Notes: generated by a model from the sequence alone, not told the origin. Numbered from the stretch's first letter, positions 1-8,706 are shown. The stretch: DNA of 64,000 nucleotides from Bacteroidales bacterium (GCA_017645275.1 JAGCPH010000044.1:1-64000); one strand, 5' to 3'. A program made the numbers and translations.

Positions 1-798
1 GTCACCATCGATGGCAAGCCGTTTGACCTTAAATACATAAAAGACGTAATAACAGGAGAATTCCCTATGGATGGTTATGATATACCAGAAAGTGACGTAG
101 TGATGTTTGCTGATGTAATGCCTGAATATCCTGGCGGAACGAACGCAATGTTCGATTTCATCCGAAAAAACGTGAAATATCCTGAATCGGCAAAGGAAAA
201 AGGCATCGAAGGTAGGGTATATGTAAACTTTGTAATTGATAAAGACGGTAGCATCTCTGACATTAAAGTACTGCGTGGATTATGCAAAGAAATTGATGAA
301 GAAGCAGTTAGAGTTGTCAAAGCTATGCCAAAATGGAATCCTGGCATGCAGGATGGCGAACCTGTCAGAGTGCAATATACGCTTCCTTTCTATTTCAAAA
401 TTAGCGGCAATGAAAACACTATAACTGCCCTTTCAGGAACCAAGTGGAAAGGCATAGGCAAAGGTACCAAGGACGGCGTAAAATACATCATGGAAATGAC
501 TATGGACTTCTATAACAACGATGACGGACTATTTGTGATGAAGCTCACTTCACAGGAAAAGGGCAAAGAACCCGTGGTGCAGTTCTCAGAAGTCGGACTT
601 GATTTCAAGTATGTGTATGAAGGAAATGAGAACACCGGTATGGGCGCAATCTCCCCAAAGAATACTGATGGCAGTACATTGGGAGGAGAGAACCAGCCTC
701 CTTATACCTATATAAGAAATGACAACGAAATAGTTGTCGTATTTGACGATTTCAAGGAAGACATCGGAATTGAGAGCATCACTTTTGTGAAGAAATAA
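1..798 (+). CDS. TonB C-terminal domain protein, 5' end outside window
   Basis: The reading frame is open from base 1, so the start lies to the left and only the last 265 residues are visible. Roughly residues 30-135 form a TonB C-terminal (energy transducer) domain: YPGGTNAMFDFIRKNVKYP, then GRVYVNFVIDKDG and a closing WNPGMQDGEPVRVQYTLPF strand, the usual signature of the periplasmic part that contacts outer-membrane receptors. The remaining ~125 residues (from SGTKWKGIGKG) are an unassigned tail, possibly beta-rich, that is not part of TonB. In Bacteroidota such domains also occur in proteins that are not the ExbBD partner, and no exbB/exbD is nearby, so a general role in periplasmic contact is safer than naming it tonB. 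Confidence 0.8.
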   Translation, partial: VTIDGKPFDLKYIKDVITGEFPMDGYDIPESDVVMFADVMPEYPGGTNAMFDFIRKNVKYPESAKEKGIEGRVYVNFVIDKDGSISDIKVLRGLCKEIDEEAVRVVKAMPKWNPGMQDGEPVRVQYTLPFYFKISGNENTITALSGTKWKGIGKGTKDGVKYIMEMTMDFYNNDDGLFVMKLTSQEKGKEPVVQFSEVGLDFKYVYEGNENTGMGAISPKNTDGSTLGGENQPPYTYIRNDNEIVVVFDDFKEDIGIESITFVKK

Positions 799-809
799 AC
801 ACGCAACTA

Positions 810-915
810 GTCATTTCGAGTGAAGCGAAGCGGAATCGAGAAATCACCGGCAAATGAATCCTGCAGAAATTGTCAGGCGGTGATTTCTCCACTCCCTTCG
901 GTCGGTCGAAATGAC
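810..915. repeat. Long inverted repeat, GTCATTTCGA family
   Basis: The left arm starts GTCATTTCGAGTGAAGCGA and ends near 850. The right arm (about 876-915) is its imperfect reverse complement and ends CGGTCGAAATGAC. Related single arms lie at 3672-3702 and 43560-43589. It occupies the gap between the TonB-like gene and the LRR gene, and creates a spurious N-terminal extension of the LRR frame. A hairpin in RNA and a non-autonomous mobile palindrome are both possible. Confidence 0.8.
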
Positions 916-924
916 GATACCATC

Positions 925-2010
925 ATGAGACTCTACATTAAAATAGCAATCCTCTTTCTGACTTTGATGCTGCTCTTTTCTTGCGGCACTCAGCATTCTG
1001 CCAGTTCTTCATTTTCACCGGAAATTGAAAACGGCACACTGATGATAACCAACGTAAACATCAGGAAAATCGACAAAAAATTGTTGACATCAGACAGCTT
1101 GCGCAACGTTATCATCGAGCAGTGTGGTTTGAGAAGAATAAAGTTTCCGAGAGGCAACAAGATTGAATCGATAAAACTCTTTGACAATAATTTTAAGCGT
1201 ATTCCGCGGAGCATCAAAAATTGCAAAAACCTCGAACACCTTGATTTAGAGCATAATAGAATCAAACATATCCCTCGTTTCATAGCGCAACTCGACAGTC
1301 TGCGGAGCCTGGATTTGAATCATAACCGATTAAAACTAACCGAGTCAGACGTCAGGCACGCTTCGAAAGTAAAAAAGCTGTCGATTGGAGGCAATAATAT
1401 CGAGAAATTGCCTGAAAACATTGGTATTTTGCAATGCACAAATCTCAATTTGGGTAAAAATAAGTTGAGCTCGCTTCCGGCTTCGTTTGCCGATCTGAAA
1501 CAGGTGCATCACCTCATTTTTTATGAAAATGAATTTGTGACGATTCCCGAAGAGATTGCAGGTTTTGAAAATTTGCAGCATCTCGATTTTTATAAGAATC
1601 ATATCAAGGAAATCCCTGATTTTGTTGGTAATTTCGATAATTTACAATATCTGTATCTTTCTTATAATGAGATTGATGCCATTCCTGATACGCTGCGAAA
1701 TCTGAAGAATCTGACTTATTTTTACATCCACCATAACAAAATTTTGACAATTCCCGATTGGATTGTTGAAATGGATTCTTTGGAGCGCCTCGGAGTCGGT
1801 TACAACAAGCTTATTTCGATGCCCGACATGTCGGATATGCAGTCGCTTATCGAGCTCAACTGCGAAGGCAACCTGCTTGAAGAGTTCCCTTGGAAACTGG
1901 TTTTCAAGCCGGGAATGCAGTTTCTGATTGTACGAGACAATCTGTTTGAGTTGAGTGACGAGGAGGTTGAATTTTTGCAGCAACCTCATGGAGTAGTTAT
2001 TAGTCTTTAG
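925..2010 (+). CDS. Leucine-rich-repeat lipoprotein
   Basis: A 361-residue protein that begins with a lipoprotein signal peptide (MRLYIKIAILFLTLMLLFSC), so it is probably membrane anchored and exposed to the periplasm or surface. From about residue 65 onward it consists of ~23-residue leucine-rich repeats of the form LxxLxLxxNxIxxIPxxI (for example LEHLDLEHNRIKHIP and LQYLYLSYNEIDAIP), the bacterial small-ligand/protein binding type. The frame is open back to 820, but that extension is made of the inverted repeat at 810-915. The ATG at 925, which starts the signal peptide, is therefore chosen. Its stop codon lies inside the TTTAGTC heptamer array that follows. The ligand is unknown. Confidence 0.85.
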   Translation: MRLYIKIAILFLTLMLLFSCGTQHSASSSFSPEIENGTLMITNVNIRKIDKKLLTSDSLRNVIIEQCGLRRIKFPRGNKIESIKLFDNNFKRIPRSIKNCKNLEHLDLEHNRIKHIPRFIAQLDSLRSLDLNHNRLKLTESDVRHASKVKKLSIGGNNIEKLPENIGILQCTNLNLGKNKLSSLPASFADLKQVHHLIFYENEFVTIPEEIAGFENLQHLDFYKNHIKEIPDFVGNFDNLQYLYLSYNEIDAIPDTLRNLKNLTYFYIHHNKILTIPDWIVEMDSLERLGVGYNKLISMPDMSDMQSLIELNCEGNLLEEFPWKLVFKPGMQFLIVRDNLFELSDEEVEFLQQPHGVVISL

Positions 2011-2066
2011 TTTTTAGTCTTTAGACTTTAGTACTAACAACTAAAAACTAAAGACTAAAGACTAAA
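2002..2066. repeat. Inverted TTTAGTC heptamer array
   Basis: AT-rich arms of (TTTAGTC)n type face each other (AGTCTTTAGTTTTTAGTC, then after a short loop ACTAAAAACTAAAGAC). Both convergent genes end inside the array: each finishes with the same sequence AGTCTTTAG, encoding Ser-Leu-stop. It could fold as a bidirectional hairpin terminator. Confidence 0.75.
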
Positions 2067-2819
2067 AGCATCCCACGGCATGCCGCTTGGCATCGGGGCG
2101 GTGACTGTCATCTGGGTTTTCAGGGTCGGGTGCTCGAAGGTGATTTTGTAGGAATGGAGGCATATCGAGGCATCGGGGTTGGAGCGGGGATAGCCGTATT
2201 TCAGGTCGCCTTTGATGGGACAGCCGATATGTGCCAGCTGGCAACGTATCTGATGATGGCGACCTGTAAGTAATTCTATTTCAAGGAGATAGTAATTGTC
2301 GGATTTTCCTACCACGCGATAGCGCAGGGTTGCGAGTTTCGCTCCGCTTGTCCCCTCTTTCACTATGTACGACTTATTTTGATCTTCGTTTTTCACCATG
2401 TAATCGTTGAGTTCGTCGGCGTCTTTAGGAGGACGGTTTTTCACGATGGCGAGATAAGTCTTGTGGAAGTTACGGTCTTTCACCATGGTCGTCATGCGAC
2501 TGAGTGCCTTGCTTGTTCTTGCAAAAATCACCGCTCCACTGACTGGGCGGTCGAGACGGTGTACGAGACCCGCAAACACCTCACCGGGCTTGTTTTTCGT
2601 CTCTTTGATGTATGCCTTCACGTCGTCGAGAAGGCACACGTCGCCGGTTTTGTCACCTTGGACGATCTCACTCGGCAATTTGTTCACTATTATCAAGTGA
2701 TTGTCCTCGTAAAGTATCCTTTGGACAAGGCATGCCTTGTCCTTACGGGATGTATAATCAAAACCCGTTGTGATAACGCATGCGTTATCCTTGTCAGATT
2801 TAGTATTGCTCGGACTCAT
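2055..2819 (-). CDS. RluA/RsuA-superfamily pseudouridine synthase
   Basis: 254 residues. The core from about residue 35 ([16 protein letters not shown]) is an RluA-type pseudouridine synthase with the catalytic motif [13 protein letters not shown] (Asp of HRLD), later [17 protein letters not shown]. It isomerises uridines in rRNA or tRNA. No S4 domain is visible. The first ~34 residues are odd: they are encoded by two perfect palindromes (2772-2789 and 2723-2742) read as KDNACVI and KDKACLV, so the tail looks repeat-derived. The start overlaps the end of panB by 20 bases, suggesting translational coupling. The C-terminus FSL-stop comes from the heptamer array. The exact target base cannot be told from sequence. 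Confidence 0.88.
   Translation of the reverse strand: MSPSNTKSDKDNACVITTGFDYTSRKDKACLVQRILYEDNHLIIVNKLPSEIVQGDKTGDVCLLDDVKAYIKETKNKPGEVFAGLVHRLDRPVSGAVIFARTSKALSRMTTMVKDRNFHKTYLAIVKNRPPKDADELNDYMVKNEDQNKSYIVKEGTSGAKLATLRYRVVGKSDNYYLLEIELLTGRHHQIRCQLAHIGCPIKGDLKYGYPRSNPDASICLHSYKITFEHPTLKTQMTVTAPMPSGMPWDAFSL
2723..2742. repeat. Perfect 20-bp palindrome inside coding sequence
   Basis: GGACAAGGCATGCCTTGTCC equals its own reverse complement. On the minus strand it is read in frame as K-D-K-A-C-L-V in the pseudouridine synthase tail. Confidence 0.95.
2772..2789. repeat. Perfect 18-bp palindrome inside coding sequence
   Basis: GATAACGCATGCGTTATC equals its own reverse complement. It is read as K-D-N-A-C-V-I, the same frame and the same residue pattern as the palindrome at 2723-2742, and shares the GCATGC centre. 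Confidence 0.95.
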
Positions 2820-3615
2820 TTGGAAATGTGACTTCCTTTACATCATTAATATATGCGTGGACGGAGTCTTTGATGCTGGTGTAGAGGTTGTTGTATCGGC
2901 GCAGGAAGCGCGGTGAGAAGTCGTTTGATAGGCCGAGCATATCTTGCAAGACGAGCACCTGTCCGTCGCAGCCGTTGCCGGCGCCAATGCCGATGGTCGG
3001 GATCTTGAGTGACTGTGACACCTCTGTCGCCAGTGCTGCCGGGATCTTTTCTAAAACTATGCTGAACACGCCTTTTTCCTGAAGGAGTAGGGCGTCTTCA
3101 CGCAGTTTGTTAGCCTCATATTCGTCTTTGGCGCGCACCACATAGGTGCCGAACTTGTTGATGCTCTGTGGTGTCAGTCCGAGGTGTCCCATCACCGGGA
3201 TGCCGGCGCAGAGGATACGCTCAACCGACTCGATGATCTCGCGGCCGCCTTCCATCTTCACGGCATTGGCGCCGGTCTCTTTCATGATGCGGATAGCCGA
3301 CTCGAGAGCTATCTTCGAGTTGCCCTGATACGTTCCAAAAGGCATGTCAACCACCACCATGGCATGCGACACGGCACGCACCACCGAGGCGCCGTAGATT
3401 ATCATCTCGTTGAGGGTGATAGGCAATGTGGTAGGATGACCTTCCATCACGTTGGAGGCACTGTCGCCAACAAGAATCACATCGATATTCGACTGGTCGA
3501 GAATCTTAGCCATTGTGTAATCGTATGCAGTAAGCATCGCGATCTTCTCACCTTTGTTCTTCATCTCCTGGAGGACGTGGGTCGTTACCAAAGAAGCGTT
3601 ATGAGATAAATACAT
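2800..3615 (-). CDS. panB: 3-methyl-2-oxobutanoate hydroxymethyltransferase
   Basis: 271 residues, full length for PanB. It transfers a one-carbon unit from methylenetetrahydrofolate to 2-oxoisovalerate, giving ketopantoate for pantothenate and coenzyme A. Recognisable blocks: [12 protein letters not shown] at the N-terminus, [12 protein letters not shown] (metal-binding Asp), [40 protein letters not shown] with the catalytic-region Glu, and [21 protein letters not shown]. It is a TIM-barrel, cytoplasmic. The ATG at 3615 precedes [15 protein letters not shown]. The downstream pseudouridine synthase overlaps its last codons. panC and panD are not in the window. Confidence 0.97.
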   Translation of the reverse strand: MYLSHNASLVTTHVLQEMKNKGEKIAMLTAYDYTMAKILDQSNIDVILVGDSASNVMEGHPTTLPITLNEMIIYGASVVRAVSHAMVVVDMPFGTYQGNSKIALESAIRIMKETGANAVKMEGGREIIESVERILCAGIPVMGHLGLTPQSINKFGTYVVRAKDEYEANKLREDALLLQEKGVFSIVLEKIPAALATEVSQSLKIPTIGIGAGNGCDGQVLVLQDMLGLSNDFSPRFLRRYNNLYTSIKDSVHAYINDVKEVTFPNESEQY

Positions 3616-3654
3616 AATTTTTCAAATTTTTTGCAAAATTATATAAAAATATTG

Positions 3655-3662
3655 TATCTTTG
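3655..3662 (+). promoter_or_regulatory. Promoter -7 box for the lipoprotein gene at 3740
   Basis: TATCTTTG matches the Bacteroidota TAnnTTTG -7 element. Transcription would start near 3669, so the half repeat at 3672-3702 falls in the 5' leader. Confidence 0.65.
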
Positions 3663-3671
3663 CAAATTTGA

Positions 3672-3702
3672 ATGAGATTTCTCCACTTCGGTCGAAATGA
3701 CG
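3672..3702 (+). repeat. Single arm of the GTCATTTCGA repeat
   Basis: Begins ATGAGATTTCTCCACTTCGG and ends TCGAAATGAC. It matches the right arm of the inverted repeat at 876-915 and aligns with the minus-strand sequence at 43560-43589. Confidence 0.8.
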
Positions 3703-3739
3703 GAGGGAAAATTTTCGAAATGAAAAATAAATTTTGACC

Positions 3740-4780
3740 ATGAAAAGACTGATATATACTCTTTTTGCTATAGCTGCGCTGATTTTGAGCTCTTGCAGCA
3801 ACAAGGTTAACCTTTACAGCGATGAAGGTGAGACGACTATCGTTTACGGCATGCTTGACACCAATGCCGACACCAATTTCTTCAAAATCACAAGAAGTTT
3901 TATTGGAAATGTCAACGAGTTGGCACCAAATTACGCTGTCAGCAACTACACTTATGACGAGATTGAGGTGACCTTTACAGGAAAATTCCAGGGCAGCAAC
4001 GCCACCCAGACTTTGACGCTCGACACCATTTCGAAATGGGTTCCATACGATCCAACCTCTGTGTTTTATTCGGGTTGTTATCAGACCTATTATTATGTTG
4101 CCAAAAAACTTATTGAAGGCGAAGAATATGAGATTGATGTCGTGAGGAAGGCCGACAACGTGAAGATTTACGCCAAGGTGGGCACCATCAACAGCTTCTC
4201 TTTCCAGAAGCCGACATCTACGATGCCTATCACTTTCACTGACGTGACAGCGAGTACTGCCACTGTGGAATGGAGAGTGCCGGTGGCGCCATTCAAGTCG
4301 ACGGCATCGTATTTCGAGGTGACAGGTTATTTCCATTATGCCGAGCTTCAGCCGGGTGCCACCGACACCGCCCATCTTGTCATGACATGGCCTTTGGGTT
4401 CGGGAAGAGAGGAAGACCTGTACAACACCAGCACCAACCTGCCATATTATTTTGTGACATACACCCCGTCGGCGCTGTTCACGTTTTTAGAATACGACAC
4501 TTATCTTAAAAACAACAGTCCGGCCGGTGTAAAACGCTGGTTTGAGAAGTTTGAGTTCGACGTCTCGGCTATCGGCAAAGACTTATACAACTACTATCTG
4601 ATCACCAATTCTTCGAGTGCGATACAGGACGTGCCTAACTACACCAATGTGGAAAACGGCATGGGCATTGTGTCGTCGCGCATCACGAAGAGTTTACACG
4701 TCACCATTTCCGAAAGGACGAGGAAAAAGATCATAGAAAAATTCCCTGAATACCACTTTATTTACGACCCGAACAGATAG
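3740..4780 (+). CDS. Lipoprotein of unknown function, possibly DUF4249-like
   Basis: 346 residues with a clear SPII signal peptide (MKRLIYTLFAIAALILSSCS), so an anchored envelope lipoprotein. The mature part starts VNLYSDEGETTIVYGMLD and contains tandem beta-rich segments (for example YDEIEVTFTGKF and TATVEWRVP, the latter resembling a fibronectin-like strand). Its general plan (an opening strand stating a value, then FFKITRSF) resembles the DUF4249 family of Bacteroidota lipoproteins, but I see no decisive motif. An in-frame TTG at 3734 exists; the ATG at 3740 is preferred because it begins the signal peptide. It is monocistronic between panB (divergent) and dnaK. Confidence 0.7.
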   Translation: MKRLIYTLFAIAALILSSCSNKVNLYSDEGETTIVYGMLDTNADTNFFKITRSFIGNVNELAPNYAVSNYTYDEIEVTFTGKFQGSNATQTLTLDTISKWVPYDPTSVFYSGCYQTYYYVAKKLIEGEEYEIDVVRKADNVKIYAKVGTINSFSFQKPTSTMPITFTDVTASTATVEWRVPVAPFKSTASYFEVTGYFHYAELQPGATDTAHLVMTWPLGSGREEDLYNTSTNLPYYFVTYTPSALFTFLEYDTYLKNNSPAGVKRWFEKFEFDVSAIGKDLYNYYLITNSSSAIQDVPNYTNVENGMGIVSSRITKSLHVTISERTRKKIIEKFPEYHFIYDPNR

Positions 4781-4786
4781 CGAGGG

Positions 4787-4799
4787 TGACATTTTGTCA
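4787..4799. promoter_or_regulatory. Inverted repeat TGACA-TTT-TGTCA upstream of dnaK
   Basis: Perfect 5-bp arms with a 3-base spacer, 14 bases upstream of the -24 element. It could be a regulator-binding site. It is nearer to the promoter than a classical enhancer for sigma-54 activators, so its role is open. Confidence 0.5.
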
Positions 4800-4811
4800 G
4801 TCGTTTTAGTT

Positions 4812-4828
4812 TTGGCATAATTTTTGCA
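4812..4828 (+). promoter_or_regulatory. Sigma-54-type -24/-12 promoter of dnaK
   Basis: TTGGCA followed by TTGCA, with the invariant GG (4814-4815) and GC (4826-4827) separated by exactly 10 bases as in the RpoN consensus TGGCACG-N4-TTGCW. No convincing TAnnTTTG box lies between the previous gene and dnaK. Transcription would start near 4839. Confidence 0.7.
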
Positions 4829-4833
4829 CGGCC

Positions 4834-4850
4834 TTGTCAGAAAATGACAA
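4834..4850. promoter_or_regulatory. Hairpin TTGTCA-gaaaa-TGACAA at the dnaK transcript start
   Basis: A perfect 6-bp inverted repeat around the predicted transcription start. It uses the same TGTCA/TGACA half sites as 4787-4799 in the opposite order. It could be an operator or an mRNA 5' hairpin. Confidence 0.45.
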
Positions 4851-4882
4851 AAAAGTGTAATTAAAAATAGGAGATTAAAATT

Positions 4883-6811
4883 ATGTCAAAAATTATTGGT
4901 ATAGACTTAGGAACAACCAACTCATGCGTTTCAGTGATGGAAGGCAATGAGCCAGTGGTCATCCAGAACAGCGAAGGCCACCGCACCACCCCTTCAATCG
5001 TGGCGTTCACCGACAACGGCGAGCGCAAGGTTGGCGAGCCGGCAAAGCGTCAGGCTATCACAAACCCGTTGAGAACCGTTTACTCTATCAAACGTTTCAT
5101 GGGTGAGACTTACGACAAGATGCAGAGCGAGATCAGCCGCGTACCTTATAAAGTAGTTAAAGGTGCCAACAACACACCTCGTATCGACATCGACGGCAAG
5201 CTCTACACACCACAGGAGATCTCGGCAATGGTGCTTCAGAAGATGAAGAAGACCGCTGAGGACTACCTCGGACAGCCTGTCACAGAGGCCGTCATCACAG
5301 TGCCGGCATACTTCAGCGACTCACAGCGTCAGGCAACTAAAGAGGCTGGCGAGATTGCAGGTTTGAACGTGCGTCGTATCATCAACGAGCCTACAGCGGC
5401 AGCTTTGGCATACGGCTTGGACAAAAAGAAGAGTGATGTAAAGGTTGCAGTGTACGACCTCGGCGGCGGTACATTCGATATCTCAATTTTGGAACTCGGC
5501 GACGGTGTGTTTGAGGTGAAATCGACCAACGGTAACACCCACCTCGGCGGCGATGACTTCGATGAGAGAATCATCAACTGGCTCGCTGAAGAGTTTATGA
5601 AAGACGAAAACATCGACCTCCGCAAAGACCCTATGTCGTTGCAGAGATTGAAAGAGGCAGCTGAGAAGGCAAAAATTGAACTTTCGGCTTCGACTGAGAC
5701 AGAGATCAACCTGCCATATATCACAGCCACACAGGCCGGACCAAAACACTTGGTGCGCAAGCTCTCAAGAGCCAAGTTCGAGCAGTTGTGCGACGACCTC
5801 ATCCAGGCTACTATCGACCCATGCCGCAAGGCTTTGGCAGACGCTGGCTTGAGCGTGAGCGACATCGACGACGTCATCTTGGTGGGCGGTTCGACACGTA
5901 TCCCTGCCATCCAGAACATAGTGCGTGACTTCTTCAAGAAAGAGCCTTCAAAGGGCGTGAACCCAGACGAGGTGGTCGCTATCGGCGCTTCAATCCAGGG
6001 CGGCGTTTTGACAGGCGAGGTGAAAGACGTGCTGTTGCTTGATGTGACACCGTTGTCACTCGGTATCGAGACCCTCGGCGGCGTGATGACAAAGCTCATC
6101 GAGAGCAACACCACCATCCCGTTCAAGAAATCGGAGGTGTTCTCGACAGCTGTCGACAACCAGCCATCGGTGGAGATCCACGTGTTGCAGGGCGAGCGTC
6201 CAATGGCCAACCAGAACAAGACCATCGGTCGTTTCAACCTCGACAACATCCCGCCAGCGCCAAGAGGTGTCCCGCAGATTGAAGTGACATTCGATATCGA
6301 CGCCAACGGTATCTTGAACGTGAGCGCAAAGGATAAAGCCACTGGCAAGAGCCAGAGCATCCGTATCGAGGCATCGTCAGGCTTGAGCGACGACGAAATC
6401 AAGAGGATGAAGGCAGAAGCTGAGGCCAATGCCGACGCAGATAAGAAAGAACGCGAGCGTATTGACAAGATCAACGCTGCCGACGCCACCATCTTCAACA
6501 CCGAGAAACAGCTCAAGGAATACGGCGACAAGCTGCCGGCTGACAAGAAAGCCGAGATCGAGAGCGCTCTCGAGAAGCTGAAGACAGCCCACAAGGCACA
6601 GGACATCGCGGGCATCGACGCCGCTATGGCAGAGATGAACGCCATCTGGCAGAAGGCATCAGAGGAGATGTACAAGAACGCCGGCGGTCCTCAGGGCGGT
6701 CAACAAGGCCCATTCGGTGGCCAGCAGGGCCCACAGAATCCAGGAAACGGCGGAAATAATGGAGGCTCAGATCCAGATGTCACGGATGTTGACTTTGAAG
6801 AAGTGAAATAA
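4883..6811 (+). CDS. dnaK: Chaperone DnaK (Hsp70)
   Basis: 642 residues, full length. ATP-driven chaperone that binds exposed hydrophobic segments of unfolded proteins with DnaJ and GrpE, which are not in this window. The nucleotide-binding domain (about 1-380) shows [60 protein letters not shown] and [10 protein letters not shown]. The substrate-binding domain follows ([26 protein letters not shown]). The lid ends in a Gly/Gln/Asn-rich linker ([13 protein letters not shown]) and the usual acidic tail [11 protein letters not shown]. The upstream sequence carries a sigma-54-type promoter flanked by TGTCA/TGACA inverted repeats, an uncommon arrangement for dnaK. A heptamer array and a terminator follow. 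Confidence 0.98.
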   Translation: MSKIIGIDLGTTNSCVSVMEGNEPVVIQNSEGHRTTPSIVAFTDNGERKVGEPAKRQAITNPLRTVYSIKRFMGETYDKMQSEISRVPYKVVKGANNTPRIDIDGKLYTPQEISAMVLQKMKKTAEDYLGQPVTEAVITVPAYFSDSQRQATKEAGEIAGLNVRRIINEPTAAALAYGLDKKKSDVKVAVYDLGGGTFDISILELGDGVFEVKSTNGNTHLGGDDFDERIINWLAEEFMKDENIDLRKDPMSLQRLKEAAEKAKIELSASTETEINLPYITATQAGPKHLVRKLSRAKFEQLCDDLIQATIDPCRKALADAGLSVSDIDDVILVGGSTRIPAIQNIVRDFFKKEPSKGVNPDEVVAIGASIQGGVLTGEVKDVLLLDVTPLSLGIETLGGVMTKLIESNTTIPFKKSEVFSTAVDNQPSVEIHVLQGERPMANQNKTIGRFNLDNIPPAPRGVPQIEVTFDIDANGILNVSAKDKATGKSQSIRIEASSGLSDDEIKRMKAEAEANADADKKERERIDKINAADATIFNTEKQLKEYGDKLPADKKAEIESALEKLKTAHKAQDIAGIDAAMAEMNAIWQKASEEMYKNAGGPQGGQQGPFGGQQGPQNPGNGGNNGGSDPDVTDVDFEEVK

Positions 6812-6882
6812 TAGTTTAGAGTTTAGAGTTTAAAGTTTAGAGTTTAGAGTAGTTTTAAAGTTTAAAGTTTTAAGTTCTAAGG
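6812..6882 (+). repeat. TTTAGAG heptamer array after dnaK
   Basis: Degenerate repeats of AGTTTAG / AGTTTAA starting right at the dnaK stop codon (TAATAGTTTAGAGTTTAGAG). Same family as at 2002, 19576 and 49190. Confidence 0.8.
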
Positions 6883-6890
6883 ATTTTAGA

Positions 6891-6926
6891 AAGGATGTCG
6901 TTTGAAAAAGCGGCATCCTTTTTTTT
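6891..6926 (+). terminator. Rho-independent terminator of dnaK
   Basis: Stem AGGATGTCGTTT / AAGCGGCATCCT with a GAAA loop and a run of eight or more T. Confidence 0.85.
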
Positions 6927-6960
6927 GTGTTTTTTGTGTATTTCGATGTAAAAAAAACAT

Positions 6961-6968
6961 TATTTTTG
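6961..6968 (+). promoter_or_regulatory. Promoter -7 box of the M6 peptidase gene
   Basis: TATTTTTG fits TAnnTTTG; the gene starts only 16 bases after it, so the leader is very short. Confidence 0.6.
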
Positions 6969-6984
6969 CAAAAAAAATAAAAAA

Positions 6985-8529
6985 ATGAGACACTTCTTTA
7001 TAAAATTAATCGCCTTGATAATAAGCTTCTCGCCTCTTATGATGAGTGCGCAGATTGTTGACAGAGACCTTACCAACCTCGTGATTTTCATGCGTTTTGC
7101 CGATGATGCCGAGATCACTCTTTCGTTTCCTTCAATCGACACCATGTTCAACGGTAAGACACCCGGCTATCTCAGTGTCGCCAATTTTTACAACACCATG
7201 ACCTACGGTCATATCAATTATAACACTGTATACACCAACAACATACAGAACAACCAGATTGTCTCTTATCAGGATGAGATGCCACGTGGATATTTTGAGC
7301 CATACAGTCCTTCGAACCCGATAGGCTATCAGGGAGAGCTTCCATTTATGGGCATCTGCCGTCGTGAGGCTGAGCTTCTGGCACGCGCATTCGACTATGT
7401 CAACACAAACCATCTCGTCGACGACGACGTTGTCCTCGATGGTGACGGTGACGGTTATATCGACAATGTGAGTTTCGTGGTGAAGGGCGGCACCGGCGAA
7501 TGGGCATCGATACTCTGGCCTCACATGGAGTATTTCCCACACGACTCCATCGACCATCCGGTGGTTGTTAACGGCATACGTCCAAACACGTTTAACCTTG
7601 AGTTTGAAGGCGCTCCGACCTACTTCACAGCACACGTCTTCCGACATGAGATGGGTCATTCGCTCAACCTGCCCGACCTTTATCATTATATCAATTACAC
7701 CAATGTTTCGCCAGCGGGCTCCTGGGATATGATGTGCTACAACTACGGCACCAATCATACCGCAGCGATTTATAAAAACAAGATTCTGCATGTGTGCGAC
7801 GAGCCGATAGAGATAACCGAAAGCGGCGATTACACCCTTAACAGCGTCGGCTCAAGCCAATCGCAGAACTGCTATTACATAAAATCGGCGATTGATTCGA
7901 CACAGTGGTTCGTTTTAGAATATCGTAACCGCGCCGACCTCTTTGACGAAGACATCCCTGGAACGGGTCTCATCATCGCACGCTGGAACGACACAGTGAC
8001 CCTCGACTATAACGGGATGTTTGCCAATGCCTTTTTTGACAACGACAAAATAGCCAACCAATACTGGATTTTCCGTCCGGGAAGCAGCAGCGACATACAG
8101 AACGGCAACATCAACAACGCGCACTTCAGTCACGCCACCGGCCGCACCTCGTTCGGACCGGATACCAACCCGCATCCGTATCTCACCGACGGCACTCCCG
8201 AAGTGAGCTTCGAAATCACCGACATTCAGGAAAACGGCCCACAGCTGACGTTCCACGTCCACTTCTTCGACGATGGTGTCGACGACAACCCGTTTGAGGA
8301 GAGCCTCGCAGTGTATCCGAATCCTGCCACCGACAGGATGTTCGTAAACGGCAACAACTTGCAACAAGTGGAGCTGTTTAACACTCTGGGGCAGTGTGTG
8401 CTGATGAAAGTGGCCGACAATGAGAGCCTTACAGAAGTCTCAATCGACGGTCTTCCATCAGGCATGTATCTGCTTCGTATAACGACAAACAGAGGTGAAA
8501 CAAAGATTAAAAAGGTGCTGAAGAAATAA
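6985..8529 (+). CDS. Secreted M6-family metallopeptidase with T9SS sorting domain
   Basis: 514 residues. A signal peptide (MRHFFIKLIALIISF...MSAQ) leads to an M6 (immune inhibitor A type) peptidase domain with the zinc site FRHEMGHSLNLPDLY (HExxH near residue 220) and the third-ligand region SWDMM. A calcium-type acidic loop DGDGDGYIDNVSF lies before it. The last ~75 residues are a type IX secretion C-terminal domain: LAVYPNPATDRMFV, VELFNTLGQCV, LPSGMYLLRITTNRG, ending KKVLKK. The protein is therefore expected to cross the outer membrane by T9SS and be attached or released. Likely extracellular protein degradation. Its own promoter is at 6961. Confidence 0.93.
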   Translation: MRHFFIKLIALIISFSPLMMSAQIVDRDLTNLVIFMRFADDAEITLSFPSIDTMFNGKTPGYLSVANFYNTMTYGHINYNTVYTNNIQNNQIVSYQDEMPRGYFEPYSPSNPIGYQGELPFMGICRREAELLARAFDYVNTNHLVDDDVVLDGDGDGYIDNVSFVVKGGTGEWASILWPHMEYFPHDSIDHPVVVNGIRPNTFNLEFEGAPTYFTAHVFRHEMGHSLNLPDLYHYINYTNVSPAGSWDMMCYNYGTNHTAAIYKNKILHVCDEPIEITESGDYTLNSVGSSQSQNCYYIKSAIDSTQWFVLEYRNRADLFDEDIPGTGLIIARWNDTVTLDYNGMFANAFFDNDKIANQYWIFRPGSSSDIQNGNINNAHFSHATGRTSFGPDTNPHPYLTDGTPEVSFEITDIQENGPQLTFHVHFFDDGVDDNPFEESLAVYPNPATDRMFVNGNNLQQVELFNTLGQCVLMKVADNESLTEVSIDGLPSGMYLLRITTNRGETKIKKVLKK

Positions 8530-8565
8530 TTTTTTTCAGTAAACGTTTCCACAAGCAAGAGATAG

Positions 8566-8706
8566 CAGCATCATGACGGCTATGGTGCTGCTTACCATAT
8601 TTTTATACCCAAAGACTTGGTGGCATTAATTATCGTGCCGATAGCAGGTATTGCTGGGGTTTTGACGGTTATCTTCGCCGTGCCAGACGCCAAAAAAGAA
8701 GTCTAA
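8566..8706 (+). pseudogene. Open fragment with a C-terminal hydrophobic helix, probable remnant
   Basis: A 46-residue open frame without a normal start sits between the M6 peptidase and the radical SAM gene. It ends with an apparently coherent membrane segment LVALIIVPIAGIAGVLTVIF followed by AVPDAKKEV and a stop. The composition and the charged tail look coding-like, but there is no ATG, no ribosome site, and I do not recognise the family. It is most simply the 3' remnant of a lost membrane-protein gene. Confidence 0.3.

Noticed and set aside
5329..6675. 448-codon open frame antisense to dnaK
   Set aside because: It mirrors the codon bias of dnaK, has no promoter or family features, and is the common antisense shadow of this gene.
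8573..8629. 18-codon hydrophobic frame starting MTAMVLLTIFLYPKTWWH
   Set aside because: Too short, overlaps a better open frame (8566-8706), and no ribosome site.
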